Positions 1 to 11,028 of a stretch of 64,000 bases of DNA are shown here, piece by piece (within the stretch, counting starts at the first letter, position 1; every line of letters starts with the position of its first letter). The notes under the pieces were generated by a model. The model did no database searches, was not told where the DNA came from, and worked only from the letters and a program-made list of their open reading frames with translations. The stretch comes from Streptomyces sp. V2I9 (GTDB lineage Bacteria; Actinomycetota; Actinomycetes; Streptomycetales; Streptomycetaceae), in contig NZ_JAUSZJ010000002.1 of assembly GCF_030817475.1 (NCBI RefSeq), positions 2,161,501 through 2,225,500 on the forward strand. The letters run 5' to 3'. The translations under genes were made by a program, and so were the position numbers.

Positions 1-27
1 CAAGGCGAGCAGGCAGCATTCAAAGTC

Positions 28-765
28 ATGGAGCGTCTCCGCGCAGTGCAATGGGATGGCGATTGGAGTGATTCCTTTGGGAAGGCGATGTCGCGGCGGC
101 TATTGATGCGAGAATACCTGAGGCGATCCGCGCTGTGGGCCCAGACATACTCCGCTGAGAGCGCTTGGCCGTTCTTCGATGTAACGGAGTACGTGGATCC
201 AGAATTTACGCTTCCGCCCAGCACGGCGCACGAATTGGAAGATTTTCTCCGTGCACGAATGAGCGGAAGCGTCAAGGTAACCTGCCGTGGCGCCGTGCGC
301 CTTGCGGAACTACGTTTCCATGACCCCGCTATCGCGGCTACCGGCCTACCTGATCTCTATGAGCCACTGATTCGCTTGTATGAGCGAGGGGGCGAATTCA
401 TGGAAGACAATGTCGGAGCCCTCGATCTGACAGGTGTCTCGTTTCGCCCAGGAAGCTTGCAGGGAAATGCGAGCAATACCCCAGTTGTCGCGCTCCACGA
501 CGCCGTGCTCGACGCCCTGGATGTCGAAGGACGCGTTACGTTCTACGCCTCTGATAATGACCGAGGAACCGTCTTCAGACGCCTTTTGCCGCAGGGGGGC
601 GGGCAACACGAAGAGGTATTCAGTGGACGCCTGGGGTGGCAGCCGACAACCCGGCTATCCGCTATGGAAACAGATGGTGACTGCGTTCGCATCTACGACC
701 AGGACGCTGCCAGGATCATTGAGGAGGCCCTACTTGGTCTACCTAGGGTCGCAGGCCAGGAGTGA
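28..765 (+). CDS. hypothetical protein, 245 aa, atypical composition
   Basis: I do not recognise a family. The 245-residue product is soluble, with no signal peptide, membrane segment or obvious catalytic motif. It has mixed acidic and aromatic composition, for example SAWPFFDVTEYVDPEF near residue 45. Third codon positions use many A and T bases, unlike the rest of the window, which suggests acquisition by transfer. The ATG at 28 has only a weak upstream purine run (GGCGAGCAGG), and the gene lies at the window edge, so the true start could be farther left. No neighbour on the right suggests a role. That the frame is real rests on its length in a lower-GC context, where long open frames are less likely by chance. 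Confidence 0.55.
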   Translation: MERLRAVQWDGDWSDSFGKAMSRRLLMREYLRRSALWAQTYSAESAWPFFDVTEYVDPEFTLPPSTAHELEDFLRARMSGSVKVTCRGAVRLAELRFHDPAIAATGLPDLYEPLIRLYERGGEFMEDNVGALDLTGVSFRPGSLQGNASNTPVVALHDAVLDALDVEGRVTFYASDNDRGTVFRRLLPQGGGQHEEVFSGRLGWQPTTRLSAMETDGDCVRIYDQDAARIIEEALLGLPRVAGQE

Positions 766-877
766 ACCACGTCTGCCCAGTTGCTGAAGTTTAGCTTGTG
801 GAGTCGTAGCAGGTGACTGCTCATCGTGCAGCGCATCAACACGGCCTACGACGCATCCAATACCTCAGCCACCTCGT

Positions 878-917
878 AGACGGCTGCCTCCCCGAGACTG
901 GCCTTCGGGAGCCGTCT
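878..917. terminator. possible stem-loop after the first gene
   Basis: AGACGGCT (878-885) and AGCCGTCT (910-917) are perfect inverted repeats separated by 24 nt. Some extra pairing is possible inside (CCCCGA with TTCGGG). No T tract follows. It lies about 110 nt beyond the stop of the 28-765 gene and could end its transcript, but this is weak evidence. Confidence 0.3.
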
Positions 918-949
918 GATTGATCTCCTGGCCCTCACTCACGTGCGAT

Positions 950-1334
950 ATGGGTCACGGCGAACACGCCCCGCCTCCTATCGAGCCGCGACCCTTCGAA
1001 CGTGGAAGCGTTTTTAGCCAGACCCCGCCGTTCCAGGCAACCTACAGGCGCGACGCCACCGGCCAGGTCTCCTTTTTGCCTGTGCGCGGCGAGGGCGAGA
1101 TTCTAGGGTATCTATGGGCGTCGGATGCCGAAGGGGCTGCAAGTTTCGAGCCGCGCGACAAAAGCCGATCTGGCCGGATACCACGCGGGCCTGGTGTGGC
1201 TGGACAAGCTTCAAGACGCCTTCGATCAGGGATTGACGCCTTCCGTGGCCTTGGAAACCCTCAGGAATTCTTCCACAAACAAAGCTTCCGGACACATTCC
1301 ACATGAATCTTCGACCGCGGAGGCCGACTTCTGA
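950..1334 (+). pseudogene. frameshifted remnant of a small Streptomyces hypothetical protein
   Basis: Two overlapping frames look like halves of one protein. The first (ATG at 950) reads through PPFQATYRRDATGQVSFLPV and ILGYLWASDAEGAASFEPR, up to about 1155. The second frame then gives ATKADLAGYHAGLVWLDKLQ and a further ~25 residues to a stop at 1334. Joining them near 1150-1160 gives a continuous protein of about 115-125 residues. The LGYLWASDAEGAA type of segment is, to my recollection, typical of a small actinobacterial hypothetical family. The likely lesion is a one-base indel around CGCGCGACAAAAGC. A sequencing error or two unrelated short frames are alternatives. Confidence 0.5.
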
Positions 1335-1442
1335 GCTCTGCGGAGAATCGCCAGTGATTGAGCACGTCCACGTTAACCAATCTTGATCTTGGCTGAAAGT
1401 GGACGGGCGGGGCAGACGGAGACCGGCCGGCGGCGGACATAC

Positions 1443-1480
1443 GGCGGCCCCGGAGGTGCGAGCGCGTCTCCGGGGCCGCC
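1443..1480 (-). terminator. terminator hairpin of the FG-GAP gene
   Basis: A perfect 13-bp stem, GGCGGCCCCGGAG (1443-1455) with CTCCGGGGCCGCC (1468-1480), has a 12-nt loop. It starts 14 nt after the stop codon of the minus-strand gene 1494-2921, as expected for an intrinsic terminator without a U tract, common in Streptomyces. Confidence 0.75.
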
Positions 1481-1493
1481 GCCGTCCTCCTCG

Positions 1494-2921
1494 TCAGCCC
1501 AGCCAGTTGCCGAAGCGGACCGGCGACGGCGTCACGCCCAGGCTCGACTCGCCGAAGGAGACGCTGCCCATGGTGACCGGGCCCGTGCTGCTGCCCTTGA
1601 AGAGCCAGACGCCGCCCTGGTTGATGTTCTCGCCCGGCGCGCCCACCGCCAGCGTGGCCGGTACGCCCTTGGCTCCGGCCACCACGTGGACCTCGCCGCC
1701 GAACGCGTCGCCGTTCTCGTCGGCCCCCGGGACGTTCGCCGTGGACTGGCCGATCACCTTCGTGTCCGCGCCCGTGATGCCCGACGCGCGGCCCTTGAAG
1801 ACCAGCACACCGCCCGCGTCCTTCGCCGCGTCCACGTCCTCGCCCGGCAGGCCCACGACGACCTCGCCGTAACCGTCGCCGTCCAGGTCGCCCACGGCCG
1901 CGCTCGCGCCCATGGCGTCGCCCACCTCGTCCGCGCCCGGCACCCCGGTCGTGGCCTGGGTGATCCACTTCGGCTTCAGCGCGGTGTTCTGGCCCTTCGG
2001 CCCGCCGTACACGACCGCCACCGCACCGCCCTTGCTCGGGAAGTCCAGGTCGCTGTCCAGGCCGGTCGGCCGGCGCGTGAAGACCAGGTCCGGGTACGCG
2101 TCCCCGTTGACCGAGCCGACCGTCACGGAGGAGTGGGACAGGTACGTCCCGGCTGCGGCGACGATCGGGGTGTGGGTGAAGCCGGTACCCGTCGACAGGT
2201 ACAACTGCGTGCTGTCGCAGTCCGGTTCGTCGTTGCAACCGGTGCGGACCAGCAGGTCGTCCTTGCCGTCGTTGTTGATGTCCACGGCCTGCACGCCTTC
2301 GAGAACGCTGACGCCGTCGTCCACGGTGAGTGCCGTGCGCGTGGAGGCGACCGAGCCGTCCGCGCCGATGCCCTCGTGCAGGACGACCTTGCCGCTCCAG
2401 TCGCCCAACTCGATCCCGGCCGCGTCCGTACGGCCGTCCCCGTCGAAGTCGCCCAGCACGTGCCCCTTGCCCTGGAACTCGACGGACCGGGCGCCGAGGC
2501 CCTGGTTGCCGCCGAACAGGATGATCCGCTGGTCCGTGCCGGCCGTCACCAGCAGGTCCGTGTAGCCGTCGCGGTCGATGTCGGCCGTTGTTCCGCCGCC
2601 GAAGCGGGCGTTCGCGGCGGCCGTGCCGGGGACCCCGGACGTGTTCTGGTTGATCACCTGACGCCGGGCCGGGCTGATGCCCTTCGCGTCACCCGCGTAC
2701 ACCACCAGGTACCCGGCCTTCTTCAGGCCGGACACCGTCCCGTCGGGCACCGAGGCGTACATGTCCTGGTACCCGTCCCCGTTGAAGTCCACGTGCTGAC
2801 GCGCGACGGCGGCAGGTCCGGCCGCCACCGCCGTCCCGGTCAAGGCCGGTACGGCGGCCGCCGTCGCCGCGAGTGCGACGATCACCGCGGAAGCCGTACG
2901 GATACGTGAAGCGTTCACCAT
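1494..2921 (-). CDS. secreted FG-GAP/VCBS repeat (integrin alpha-like) protein
   Basis: Extracellular beta-propeller protein of 475 aa. Residues 1-33 form a Sec signal peptide (basic start, hydrophobic core, AVAAG near the cleavage site). The mature part holds about seven FG-GAP/VCBS repeats with Ca2+-binding Asp-rich loops: DFNGDGYQD near 45, DIDRDGYTD near 115, DFDGDGRTD near 160, DINNDGKDD near 215 and DLDGDGYGE near 345. No catalytic domain is fused, so it is probably a binding or structural surface protein; the ligand is unknown. It is transcribed alone and ends in a strong hairpin. The ATG is followed at once by a credible signal sequence, which supports the start. The family call is confident; the function is open. 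Confidence 0.9.
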   Translation of the reverse strand: MVNASRIRTASAVIVALAATAAAVPALTGTAVAAGPAAVARQHVDFNGDGYQDMYASVPDGTVSGLKKAGYLVVYAGDAKGISPARRQVINQNTSGVPGTAAANARFGGGTTADIDRDGYTDLLVTAGTDQRIILFGGNQGLGARSVEFQGKGHVLGDFDGDGRTDAAGIELGDWSGKVVLHEGIGADGSVASTRTALTVDDGVSVLEGVQAVDINNDGKDDLLVRTGCNDEPDCDSTQLYLSTGTGFTHTPIVAAAGTYLSHSSVTVGSVNGDAYPDLVFTRRPTGLDSDLDFPSKGGAVAVVYGGPKGQNTALKPKWITQATTGVPGADEVGDAMGASAAVGDLDGDGYGEVVVGLPGEDVDAAKDAGGVLVFKGRASGITGADTKVIGQSTANVPGADENGDAFGGEVHVVAGAKGVPATLAVGAPGENINQGGVWLFKGSSTGPVTMGSVSFGESSLGVTPSPVRFGNWLG

Positions 2922-3135
2922 TCATCCCCCTGAAGGACAGAAATTGTCGGTCGGAGGGCCATCCGCCCCCGCCCTCAGGTAGACCACCCGCCCGGCGAAT
3001 GGTTGTGCGAACCCGGTCGGGTTGTGGATCACGCCGGTGTCGGCCTCTTGCGTGCGGAGCCGGCTCCGGAGTCTTCTTCTTGCGTTTTCGGCAACCCTGT
3101 ATGCAGGTGGCGCAACCCTTCGTACGCTCGACCAC

Positions 3136-4071
3136 ATGGCTCACGCACACCAGGACCAGGACCAGAACCAGCCCTCCCGCCCCCACACCCACCAGCCCAC
3201 CACGCACACGCACACGCACACGCACACGCATGACGGCTCCCCCCACAGCCATGTCTCCGACCCGCCTCCCGACGGCCTCCCCGAGATCCTCGACCTCGAC
3301 GCCGCCCTCTTCGCGCCCCACCTGACCGCGCTCACCGGGCGTATCGCCTGTCTGGCCGGTGACGACGTCCGGCACATCGTCGACCTCGGCGCCGGAACCG
3401 GAACCGGAACCTTCGCCCTGCTGGAGCGGTTCCCCACCGCCCGCGTGACCGCCGTCGACAGTTCCCCCGCCATGCTGGAGCGGATCGTCACGTCCGCGCG
3501 GGAGCGGGGGCTCGGCGACCGCGTGCGGGCGGTGGAGGCCGACGCCGGGGCGGGGCTGCCCGGTGTCGTCGACGCGGACCTCGTCTGGGCGTCCGCTTCC
3601 CTGCACCACCTGGACGACCCCGCCACCGCCCTCGCGGGCATCCGTGCCGCCCTGCGCCCCGGCGGCCTGCTGGCCGTCGCGGAGGTCGACGGGATGCCCG
3701 CCTTCCTGCCGGAGGACGGCCCGGCCGGCGCGCTGGAGGCCCGCTGCCGTACGGCGCTCGACGGCCTGCACGCCGAGCGGCTGCCGCACCGGGGCGCCGA
3801 CTGGGGCACCCTGCTCACCGTCGCCGGGCTCTCCGTCGAACAGGAGCGCGCCGAGCGGTGGGAACTGCGTGCCCCGCTGCCGGAGGAGGCAGGCCGGTAC
3901 GCGTTCCTGGTCTTCGAGCGCATCCGCGGCACCCTCGCAGGGCGCGTCAGCGCCGAGGATCTGGCAGCCCTGGACCGGCTGGTCGGCGGCGGGCCCGAGG
4001 ACGTACGCCACCGGGACGACCTCGTCGTACGGTCCACCCGCGAGACCTGGTTGGCCCGCCGCCCGGCCTGA
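3136..4071 (+). CDS. SAM-dependent class I methyltransferase with His-rich N-terminus
   Basis: 311 aa from the ATG at 3136; an in-frame start at 3022 would add 38 residues of non-protein-like sequence. Residues 1-40 are disordered and very rich in His (a HTHTHTHTHTH run at about 23-33), which could bind Zn, Ni or Cu. The rest is a class I methyltransferase: motif I VDLGAGTGTGTF at about 78-89, the acidic end of strand 2 (TAVDSS), and LVWASASLHHLDDP at about 145, followed by LRPGGLLAVAEV. The C-terminal part resembles small-molecule (UbiE/COQ5-like) methyltransferases. Substrate unknown. The repetitive CACACG tract coding the His run may vary in length between strains. It stands alone ahead of an esterase gene. 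Confidence 0.85.
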   Translation: MAHAHQDQDQNQPSRPHTHQPTTHTHTHTHTHDGSPHSHVSDPPPDGLPEILDLDAALFAPHLTALTGRIACLAGDDVRHIVDLGAGTGTGTFALLERFPTARVTAVDSSPAMLERIVTSARERGLGDRVRAVEADAGAGLPGVVDADLVWASASLHHLDDPATALAGIRAALRPGGLLAVAEVDGMPAFLPEDGPAGALEARCRTALDGLHAERLPHRGADWGTLLTVAGLSVEQERAERWELRAPLPEEAGRYAFLVFERIRGTLAGRVSAEDLAALDRLVGGGPEDVRHRDDLVVRSTRETWLARRPA

Positions 4072-4200
4072 GACACCCCGTCCCCGCCTGAGAACCCCGG
4101 TCCCGGACTGTCCGCACCGGGCCGCCGATAGCATCCACGCGGAAACCGGACGGACTCAGACGGACCCGGACGGACTCAGGCCGACCACGAGGAGCGACGC

Positions 4201-5181
4201 ATGCGATTCGCACTGGAGGCACTCTTCGCGGACGTGCCCGCCGAGCAGGTCGCGGAGGCCCGCGCCTTCCACCGGGCGCGGGCCGCAGGCCGTGGGCCGG
4301 TCTCGTTCGAGGAGTTGGCCGCCGTCCGGGCGCGGCGGTCCGCTCCGCCCTCCGCCGATCCGCCCGCCGTCGAGGAGACGGCCGAAGCAGCCGGGAGGCG
4401 TGTCCCGGTCCGGGTCTTCCTGCCGTCCGGCGGCCCGCCCCGTGGCGTCCACCTGGACATCCACGGCGGCGGCTTCTACATGGACAGCGCCGCGCACGGC
4501 GACGTACGCAACCGGTCCCTCGCGGAGGCCCTGCGCGCCGTCGTCGTCAGCGTCGACTACCGGCTCGCCCCCGAGAACCCCTGGCCCGCCGCGCCCGACG
4601 ACTGCGAGACGGCGGCGCTCTGGCTGGTCGAACAGGCCGAGGCCCGGTTCGGGACATCGCGGCTGGCGATCGGCGGAACCTCGGCCGGGGCCACCCTCGC
4701 CCTGGCCACCCTGCTGCGGCTCAGGGACCGGCGCGCCGAGGACACCCCGAGCGGCCCCGACGAGGCAGCCCCGGCGAGCCGGTACGGAGACGCGGTGAGC
4801 CGGTTCACCGGGGCCGCGCTCCAGTTCGGCACCTACGACATGAGCGCGCTCACCCCGGCCGGCCGCCGTATCGCGGACGAGTACTTCCTCCAGGCGTACG
4901 TCGGCCACGTGCCGGACCGCGACCGCACCCTTCCCGACATCTCGCCCCTCTACGCCGACCTCACCGGACTCCCTCCGGCCCTGCTCGTCGTGGGCGCGGA
5001 GGACGTCCTGCTGGAGGACAACCTGACGCTGGCGGGCCGGTTGGCGGCCGCCGGGAACGACGTCGAGCTGCGCCTCTACCCCGCCGCGCCCCACGGCTTC
5101 ACCGGCCACCCCACCGCCCTCGCGGCCACCGCGCTCGCCGGCATCGACTCCTGGTTGCGGGAACGGCTCGGTCGCCCCTGA
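4201..5181 (+). CDS. alpha/beta hydrolase, hormone-sensitive lipase (HSL) type esterase
   Basis: 326-aa cytosolic carboxylesterase. It carries the HSL oxyanion-hole motif HGGGF (about residues 91-95) and the nucleophile elbow GTSAG (about 159-163, Ser as nucleophile). The acidic residue is probably in VVGAEDVLLEDN (near 265) and the base is the His of PHGF (near 300), so all expected catalytic elements are present. Family members hydrolyse short-chain acyl esters. The ATG follows GAGGAGCGACGC, which contains a Shine-Dalgarno sequence. No membrane segment or signal peptide. It follows the methyltransferase by about 130 nt in the same direction and may be read with it. The natural substrate cannot be inferred. 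Confidence 0.9.
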   Translation: MRFALEALFADVPAEQVAEARAFHRARAAGRGPVSFEELAAVRARRSAPPSADPPAVEETAEAAGRRVPVRVFLPSGGPPRGVHLDIHGGGFYMDSAAHGDVRNRSLAEALRAVVVSVDYRLAPENPWPAAPDDCETAALWLVEQAEARFGTSRLAIGGTSAGATLALATLLRLRDRRAEDTPSGPDEAAPASRYGDAVSRFTGAALQFGTYDMSALTPAGRRIADEYFLQAYVGHVPDRDRTLPDISPLYADLTGLPPALLVVGAEDVLLEDNLTLAGRLAAAGNDVELRLYPAAPHGFTGHPTALAATALAGIDSWLRERLGRP

Positions 5182-5298
5182 CGCGGGCGTGCAGATGCAC
5201 GCGCCCAGGGGCACCCGCCGGGGAAGCCGTACGTCAAGGTCGCGGCACCGCCCCTGAACCCGGCTGACAGGAAGGCGGCCCCTCCCTACGCTCGGTGC

Positions 5299-5793
5299 AT
5301 GAACATCTTCGACGGCGGCGACGGCCAATGCCTGGAGATGAGCAACGGCGGTACGGCGGTGTTCGTGGATGTCCTGGCGCTCGCCGTCTCCGCCCTGGCC
5401 CGCGAGCCGTGGCACTTCCGTTTCGCCGCCCTGCTGACGCTCCAGGACCAGAGCGTGATCGGGCGCGGGGTCGTCGGCTTCGACCTGGCGGACCTCGCCT
5501 GGGGAGACACCCCGCAGGAGCGGGCGGCGGCGAAGGAGTGGCTCCTGCGCGTCCTCGACCTGGCGCTGACCCGCCACCGCTGGGAGGAGCTGACGTACGA
5601 ACCGCCGTATGCCGAGACGTACCTGCGCACGTACCGGGCCATGGTGGAGGTGTTCGACCCGGCGACGGCGGACGGGCGTGCGGGGGTCCTCCCCGCACCA
5701 CAGGACGCCGCGCTGGCCTCGTGCGTACGCCACCGGGTGCTCGACGCGCTGCCGTACTGGGCGGGGTGCGTGTTCTGCACGGCCGGGGTCTGA
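5299..5793 (+). CDS. hypothetical protein, 164 aa
   Basis: I do not recognise the family. The product is an acidic soluble protein beginning MNIFDGGDGQCLEMSNGGTA and ending with CVFCTAGV. It has no signal peptide or membrane helices. Codon use is normal for Streptomyces, with strong G/C at third positions, so the frame is very probably coding. The gene lies between the esterase (117 nt upstream, same strand) and a minus-strand YCII gene (convergent). Two Cys near the C-terminus (CVFC) could coordinate metal, but that is speculation. Confidence 0.65.
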   Translation: MNIFDGGDGQCLEMSNGGTAVFVDVLALAVSALAREPWHFRFAALLTLQDQSVIGRGVVGFDLADLAWGDTPQERAAAKEWLLRVLDLALTRHRWEELTYEPPYAETYLRTYRAMVEVFDPATADGRAGVLPAPQDAALASCVRHRVLDALPYWAGCVFCTAGV

Positions 5794-5884
5794 GCTCGCG
5801 GCGCGTGCCCGGCCAGTGGGGGCGCGTACCGGGGCTCCGAAAGTGCGGCGCCTACCGGCGAACAGCGGCGCCCCGGCCCGTGTG

Positions 5885-6472
5885 TCAGTTCCGTCCGCCG
5901 CGCTCCCAGCGCTGCGCCGTGAGCGTCACGGCCTGTCCACCGGCCAGCCGCTCCGCGAACGGCCGGACCAGGCCCCGTGCCTCGTCCGGGAGCGCCCGCA
6001 CGGCAGCGACCACCCCCGTCGTCCCGGTCCCCTCGTCATCGACCAGAGCGGCCACGAACACCAGCCGGTCGTCCGGCTCCGCCCCCAGCAGGCGCTGCCG
6101 CCCGGCGTCACCCGAAGCGGCACCGCCCGTAGCGCTGGCCGACACGGACCACTGCGCGGTGACGAGCGTGTACGGGACGTCCGCCGCCGGTTCACGGCGC
6201 AGCAGCACCACGGCCGCGACCACCGTGAGATCCCGGTAGAGGCCCGCCTTCCGGAACGGCTCCTCCCGCGCGAACCGCTCCGCCTCCGCCCGGCCGGCGA
6301 GATCGACGACGTGGACGCTCCCCGTGTGCTCCTCCCCGTCGTCGGACACGGTGGGCCCCCGGAGTATCAGCCGGCCGTCGAACCGGTCCATGTAGGACCA
6401 GTGCTCCTCGCACAACTCCATCAACTGGTCCGCGACTTCGGGCTGGTCCTGGGCGTAGACGTAGAACGGCAT
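5885..6472 (-). CDS. YCII-related domain protein
   Basis: 195 aa. Residues 1-95 resemble the YCII dimeric alpha/beta-barrel fold: MPFYVYAQDQPEVADQL, HWSYMDRFDGRLILRGPT, the segment VHVVDLAGRAEAERFAREEP and then YRDLTV. The conserved His-Asp pair of YCII proteins may be represented by H34 and nearby Asp residues. Residues 100-195 are a less conserved extension (PYTLVTAQWSV onward). YCII proteins are small putative enzymes or co-factors of unsettled role. It is converged upon by the 5299-5793 gene; no operon partner is obvious. Confidence 0.75.
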   Translation of the reverse strand: MPFYVYAQDQPEVADQLMELCEEHWSYMDRFDGRLILRGPTVSDDGEEHTGSVHVVDLAGRAEAERFAREEPFRKAGLYRDLTVVAAVVLLRREPAADVPYTLVTAQWSVSASATGGAASGDAGRQRLLGAEPDDRLVFVAALVDDEGTGTTGVVAAVRALPDEARGLVRPFAERLAGGQAVTLTAQRWERGGRN

Positions 6473-6553
6473 GCCGCGACCGTACCGGAGGCGCCGGAAC
6501 GGGCCCGGTCCACCCGGCCACGGCGGGGAGGCCGCCGGGACGCTCCTCCCGCC

Positions 6554-6910
6554 TCAGGGCCGCAGCGGAATCAGTCCGGGGCCCGACGGGTGGTCCGGCT
6601 CGAACACGTCGGGAATCCCCAGCCGCAGTCCACGGCTCCGGGCGACCCGGTGCACATCCCGCAGCGAGTGCGCCAGGGCGGCGGCGACATGGCGGAGCTG
6701 TACGGCGGTGGACCCGTCGTCCTGGACCAGGTCGTCGGCGTGGTCCAGGAGTTCGTACGCCATGCCGAGCTGCATGGCCTCGACCTTGTCGGCCTCGCGC
6801 GAGACCTTCCCGTCGCCGCTGCCGACGACGTAGCAGGGCCGTCCCGCCGTCCCGGTCCAAGGGAGGAGGCGGAAGGTGTTGGGGAGTTCGTCGTGCGTGT
6901 CTTCGTTCAT
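6554..6910 (-). CDS. hypothetical partner of a WhiJ/DUF397 locus
   Basis: 118 aa from the ATG at 6910 (MNEDTHDELPNTF); an in-frame codon at 6970 would add 20 residues that overlap the promoter region. Central sequence AGRPCYVVGSGDGKVSREAD and helix-rich AALAHSLRDVHRVARS. I recall similar small proteins beside XRE-DUF5753 regulators in Streptomyces, where the divergent gene is part of the WhiJ/BldB-like regulatory module, but I cannot name a domain. It is divergent from the XRE-DUF397 gene across 132 bp, so the two may share an operator. Confidence 0.65.
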   Translation of the reverse strand: MNEDTHDELPNTFRLLPWTGTAGRPCYVVGSGDGKVSREADKVEAMQLGMAYELLDHADDLVQDDGSTAVQLRHVAAALAHSLRDVHRVARSRGLRLGIPDVFEPDHPSGPGLIPLRP

Positions 6911-7042
6911 GAGGGTGTCAACTCCGTGAGCAGTGGGGGTGAAGTCTTCGCTGCGTAGCGATCCACTCACAGAGTGCGAGCGGCGGAGCTAGGCTCGCCA
7001 GAGGGTCGGAGTGACACCGCGCTCGTCACACGGGAGTTGGCT

Positions 7043-8059
7043 GTGAGTAATACCTATGGCGAATGGTTGAAGGCGCAGCGGGAGGCGGCGGGTCTGACAC
7101 AGCAGCAATTGGCGGACCTGGCGTTCATGACCCGGTCGCACATCGCCCACATCGAGGCGGGTCGCCGCGTGCCGAGCGAGGAGGACGCCCGGCGGCTCGA
7201 CATGGTGCTCAAGACCGGTGGGGTGCTGACCAGCTTCCGGCCCGGTTCCGAGGACAACGTCCTCGCGGACTATTTCGCGGCCGCGCGTCATCTTGAGCAG
7301 CAGGCGACCGTGATCCGCGAATTCGCCCTGTCCTTCCTGCCGGGCATCCTCCAGACCGAGGCGTACGCACGTGCGGTGCTCGGCAAGGTGTACCCGCCGT
7401 TGACCCCGGAGGAGTGTGACAAAGCCGTCGTCGCACGACTGGAACGGGCTCAGGTCCTCAAGTCACCCCCTTCTCCCGTGGTCTGGGCCCTTCTGGACGA
7501 GGCCACGATTCGACGTCCGATCGGCGGCCCGGCCGTCATGGCCGAACAGCTTGAGCACATCATCGGACTCGTCGAATCCGGGCGCATTCGCGTACACGTG
7601 ATCCCCGCTTCGGTCGGGTTCCACTCCCTGCTGGAGAGCATGCTGACGCTGATGTGGTTCGACGACCAGCCGCCGGTCGCCTACAGCGAAGGCGTGCAGA
7701 TGGGGAGGTTGCACGATTCGCCGTCCGTGGTCGAGGCACTCCAGGCCCGCTATGATCTCGCCCTGAGCGAAGCACTGCCATTGCAGGAGTCTTTGGCACT
7801 GCTGAAAGAGACTGCGAAGGGCTACCGCGATATGGCTGAGCACAAACTCCCGAAGGATTCACCGCGCTCGCCCCTTCGCTGGCGCAAGTCCTCCTACAGC
7901 GGCAGCGAGTCGGGCAGCTGCCTCGAAGTCCACGACCACCACCCCACCGCCGTCCCCGTCCGCGACTCCAAGGTCCCCGGCGGGCCCGCCCTGCTCATCC
8001 CTGCCGCCGGGTGGACCTCCTTCGTGGACGCGGTCAAGAGCGGGGCCCTCCCCGGCTGA
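7043..8059 (+). CDS. WhiJ-like regulator: XRE HTH + DUF5753 fused to DUF397
   Basis: 338 aa from the GTG at 7043, which has a GGGAG Shine-Dalgarno 6 nt upstream; starting at 6974 lacks one. Residues 1-65 form an XRE helix-turn-helix (LKAQREAAGLTQQQLADLA, SHIAHIEAGRRVPS). Residues about 80-255 match DUF5753 (FLPGILQTEAYARAVL, WALLDEATIRRPIGG, VIPASVGFHSLLE). Residues about 280-335 are a complete DUF397 (WRKSSYSGSESGSCLEV, then VPVRDSKVPGGPALL and WTSFVDAVKSG). These two parts are normally separate adjacent genes, so the single frame is unusual. WhiJ/DUF397 modules control development and antibiotic production in Streptomyces. A frameshift-created fusion cannot be excluded. Confidence 0.9.
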   Translation: MSNTYGEWLKAQREAAGLTQQQLADLAFMTRSHIAHIEAGRRVPSEEDARRLDMVLKTGGVLTSFRPGSEDNVLADYFAAARHLEQQATVIREFALSFLPGILQTEAYARAVLGKVYPPLTPEECDKAVVARLERAQVLKSPPSPVVWALLDEATIRRPIGGPAVMAEQLEHIIGLVESGRIRVHVIPASVGFHSLLESMLTLMWFDDQPPVAYSEGVQMGRLHDSPSVVEALQARYDLALSEALPLQESLALLKETAKGYRDMAEHKLPKDSPRSPLRWRKSSYSGSESGSCLEVHDHHPTAVPVRDSKVPGGPALLIPAAGWTSFVDAVKSGALPG

Positions 8060-8119
8060 GCCGGAGGTCGTGCCGAGAGGGCCCGGAGAGCCGGGCCGGA
8101 AGGACCCGGCCCCGCCTGA

Positions 8120-10507
<2,388 letters not shown>

Positions 10508-10604
10508 GCTCGTCGTCTCTCCCGTACTGGTACGCGAAGCCTGCGGATCGTGATCGTGCGTCGGGGCCGGGGCCTTGTCGGTCCCGGCCCCGGCCCGGCG
10601 GGGG

Positions 10605-11018
10605 TTACCTCGTGGCCTGGGTGATGCGGAGCATGTTCCCGGCGGGATCGCGGAAGGCGCAGTCGCGGACGCCGTACGGCTGGTCGATCGGCTCCTGGAG
10701 CACCTCGCCGCCCGCCGCGCGGACCTTCTCGAAGGCCGCGTCCACGTCGTCGGAGGAGAGGATGACCCCGCGCAGCATGCCCTTGGCGAGCAGCTCGGCC
10801 ATGGTCTGCCGGTCGGCGGCCGGGGCGTTGGGGTCCGCGAGCGGGGGCTCCAGGACGATCTCGACGTCCGGCTGGGAGGGGGAGCCGACGGTCACCCAGC
10901 GCATGCCCTCGAACCCGACGTCGTTGCGCACCTCCATTCCCAGGGCGTCCCGGTAGAAGGCGAGCGCCTTGTCGTGGTCGTCGACGGCGATGAAGCACTG
11001 CGAGAGCTTGATGTCCAT
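10605..11018 (-). CDS. VOC (glyoxalase/bleomycin resistance fold) protein
   Basis: 137 aa from the ATG at 11018 (MDIKLSQCFIAVDDHDKALA). Two VOC beta-alpha-beta modules are visible: residues 1-60 (FIAVDDHDKALAFYRDALGM) and 75-135 (LRGVILSSDDVDAAFEKVRA, then DCAFRDPAGNMLRI). Members are metal-dependent lyases, dioxygenases or drug-sequestering proteins; substrate unknown. A start at 11060 would overlap the AraC gene. It follows the AraC gene by 10 nt on the same strand, so the two form an operon, an arrangement I remember as recurrent in Streptomyces. Probably regulated by that AraC protein. Confidence 0.88.
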   Translation of the reverse strand: MDIKLSQCFIAVDDHDKALAFYRDALGMEVRNDVGFEGMRWVTVGSPSQPDVEIVLEPPLADPNAPAADRQTMAELLAKGMLRGVILSSDDVDAAFEKVRAAGGEVLQEPIDQPYGVRDCAFRDPAGNMLRITQATR

Positions 11019-11028
11019 GGGTTTCACG

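Noticed and set aside
3022..3135. N-terminal extension of the methyltransferase
   Set aside because: The 38 extra residues are not protein-like for this family and the ATG at 3136 gives a sensible start.
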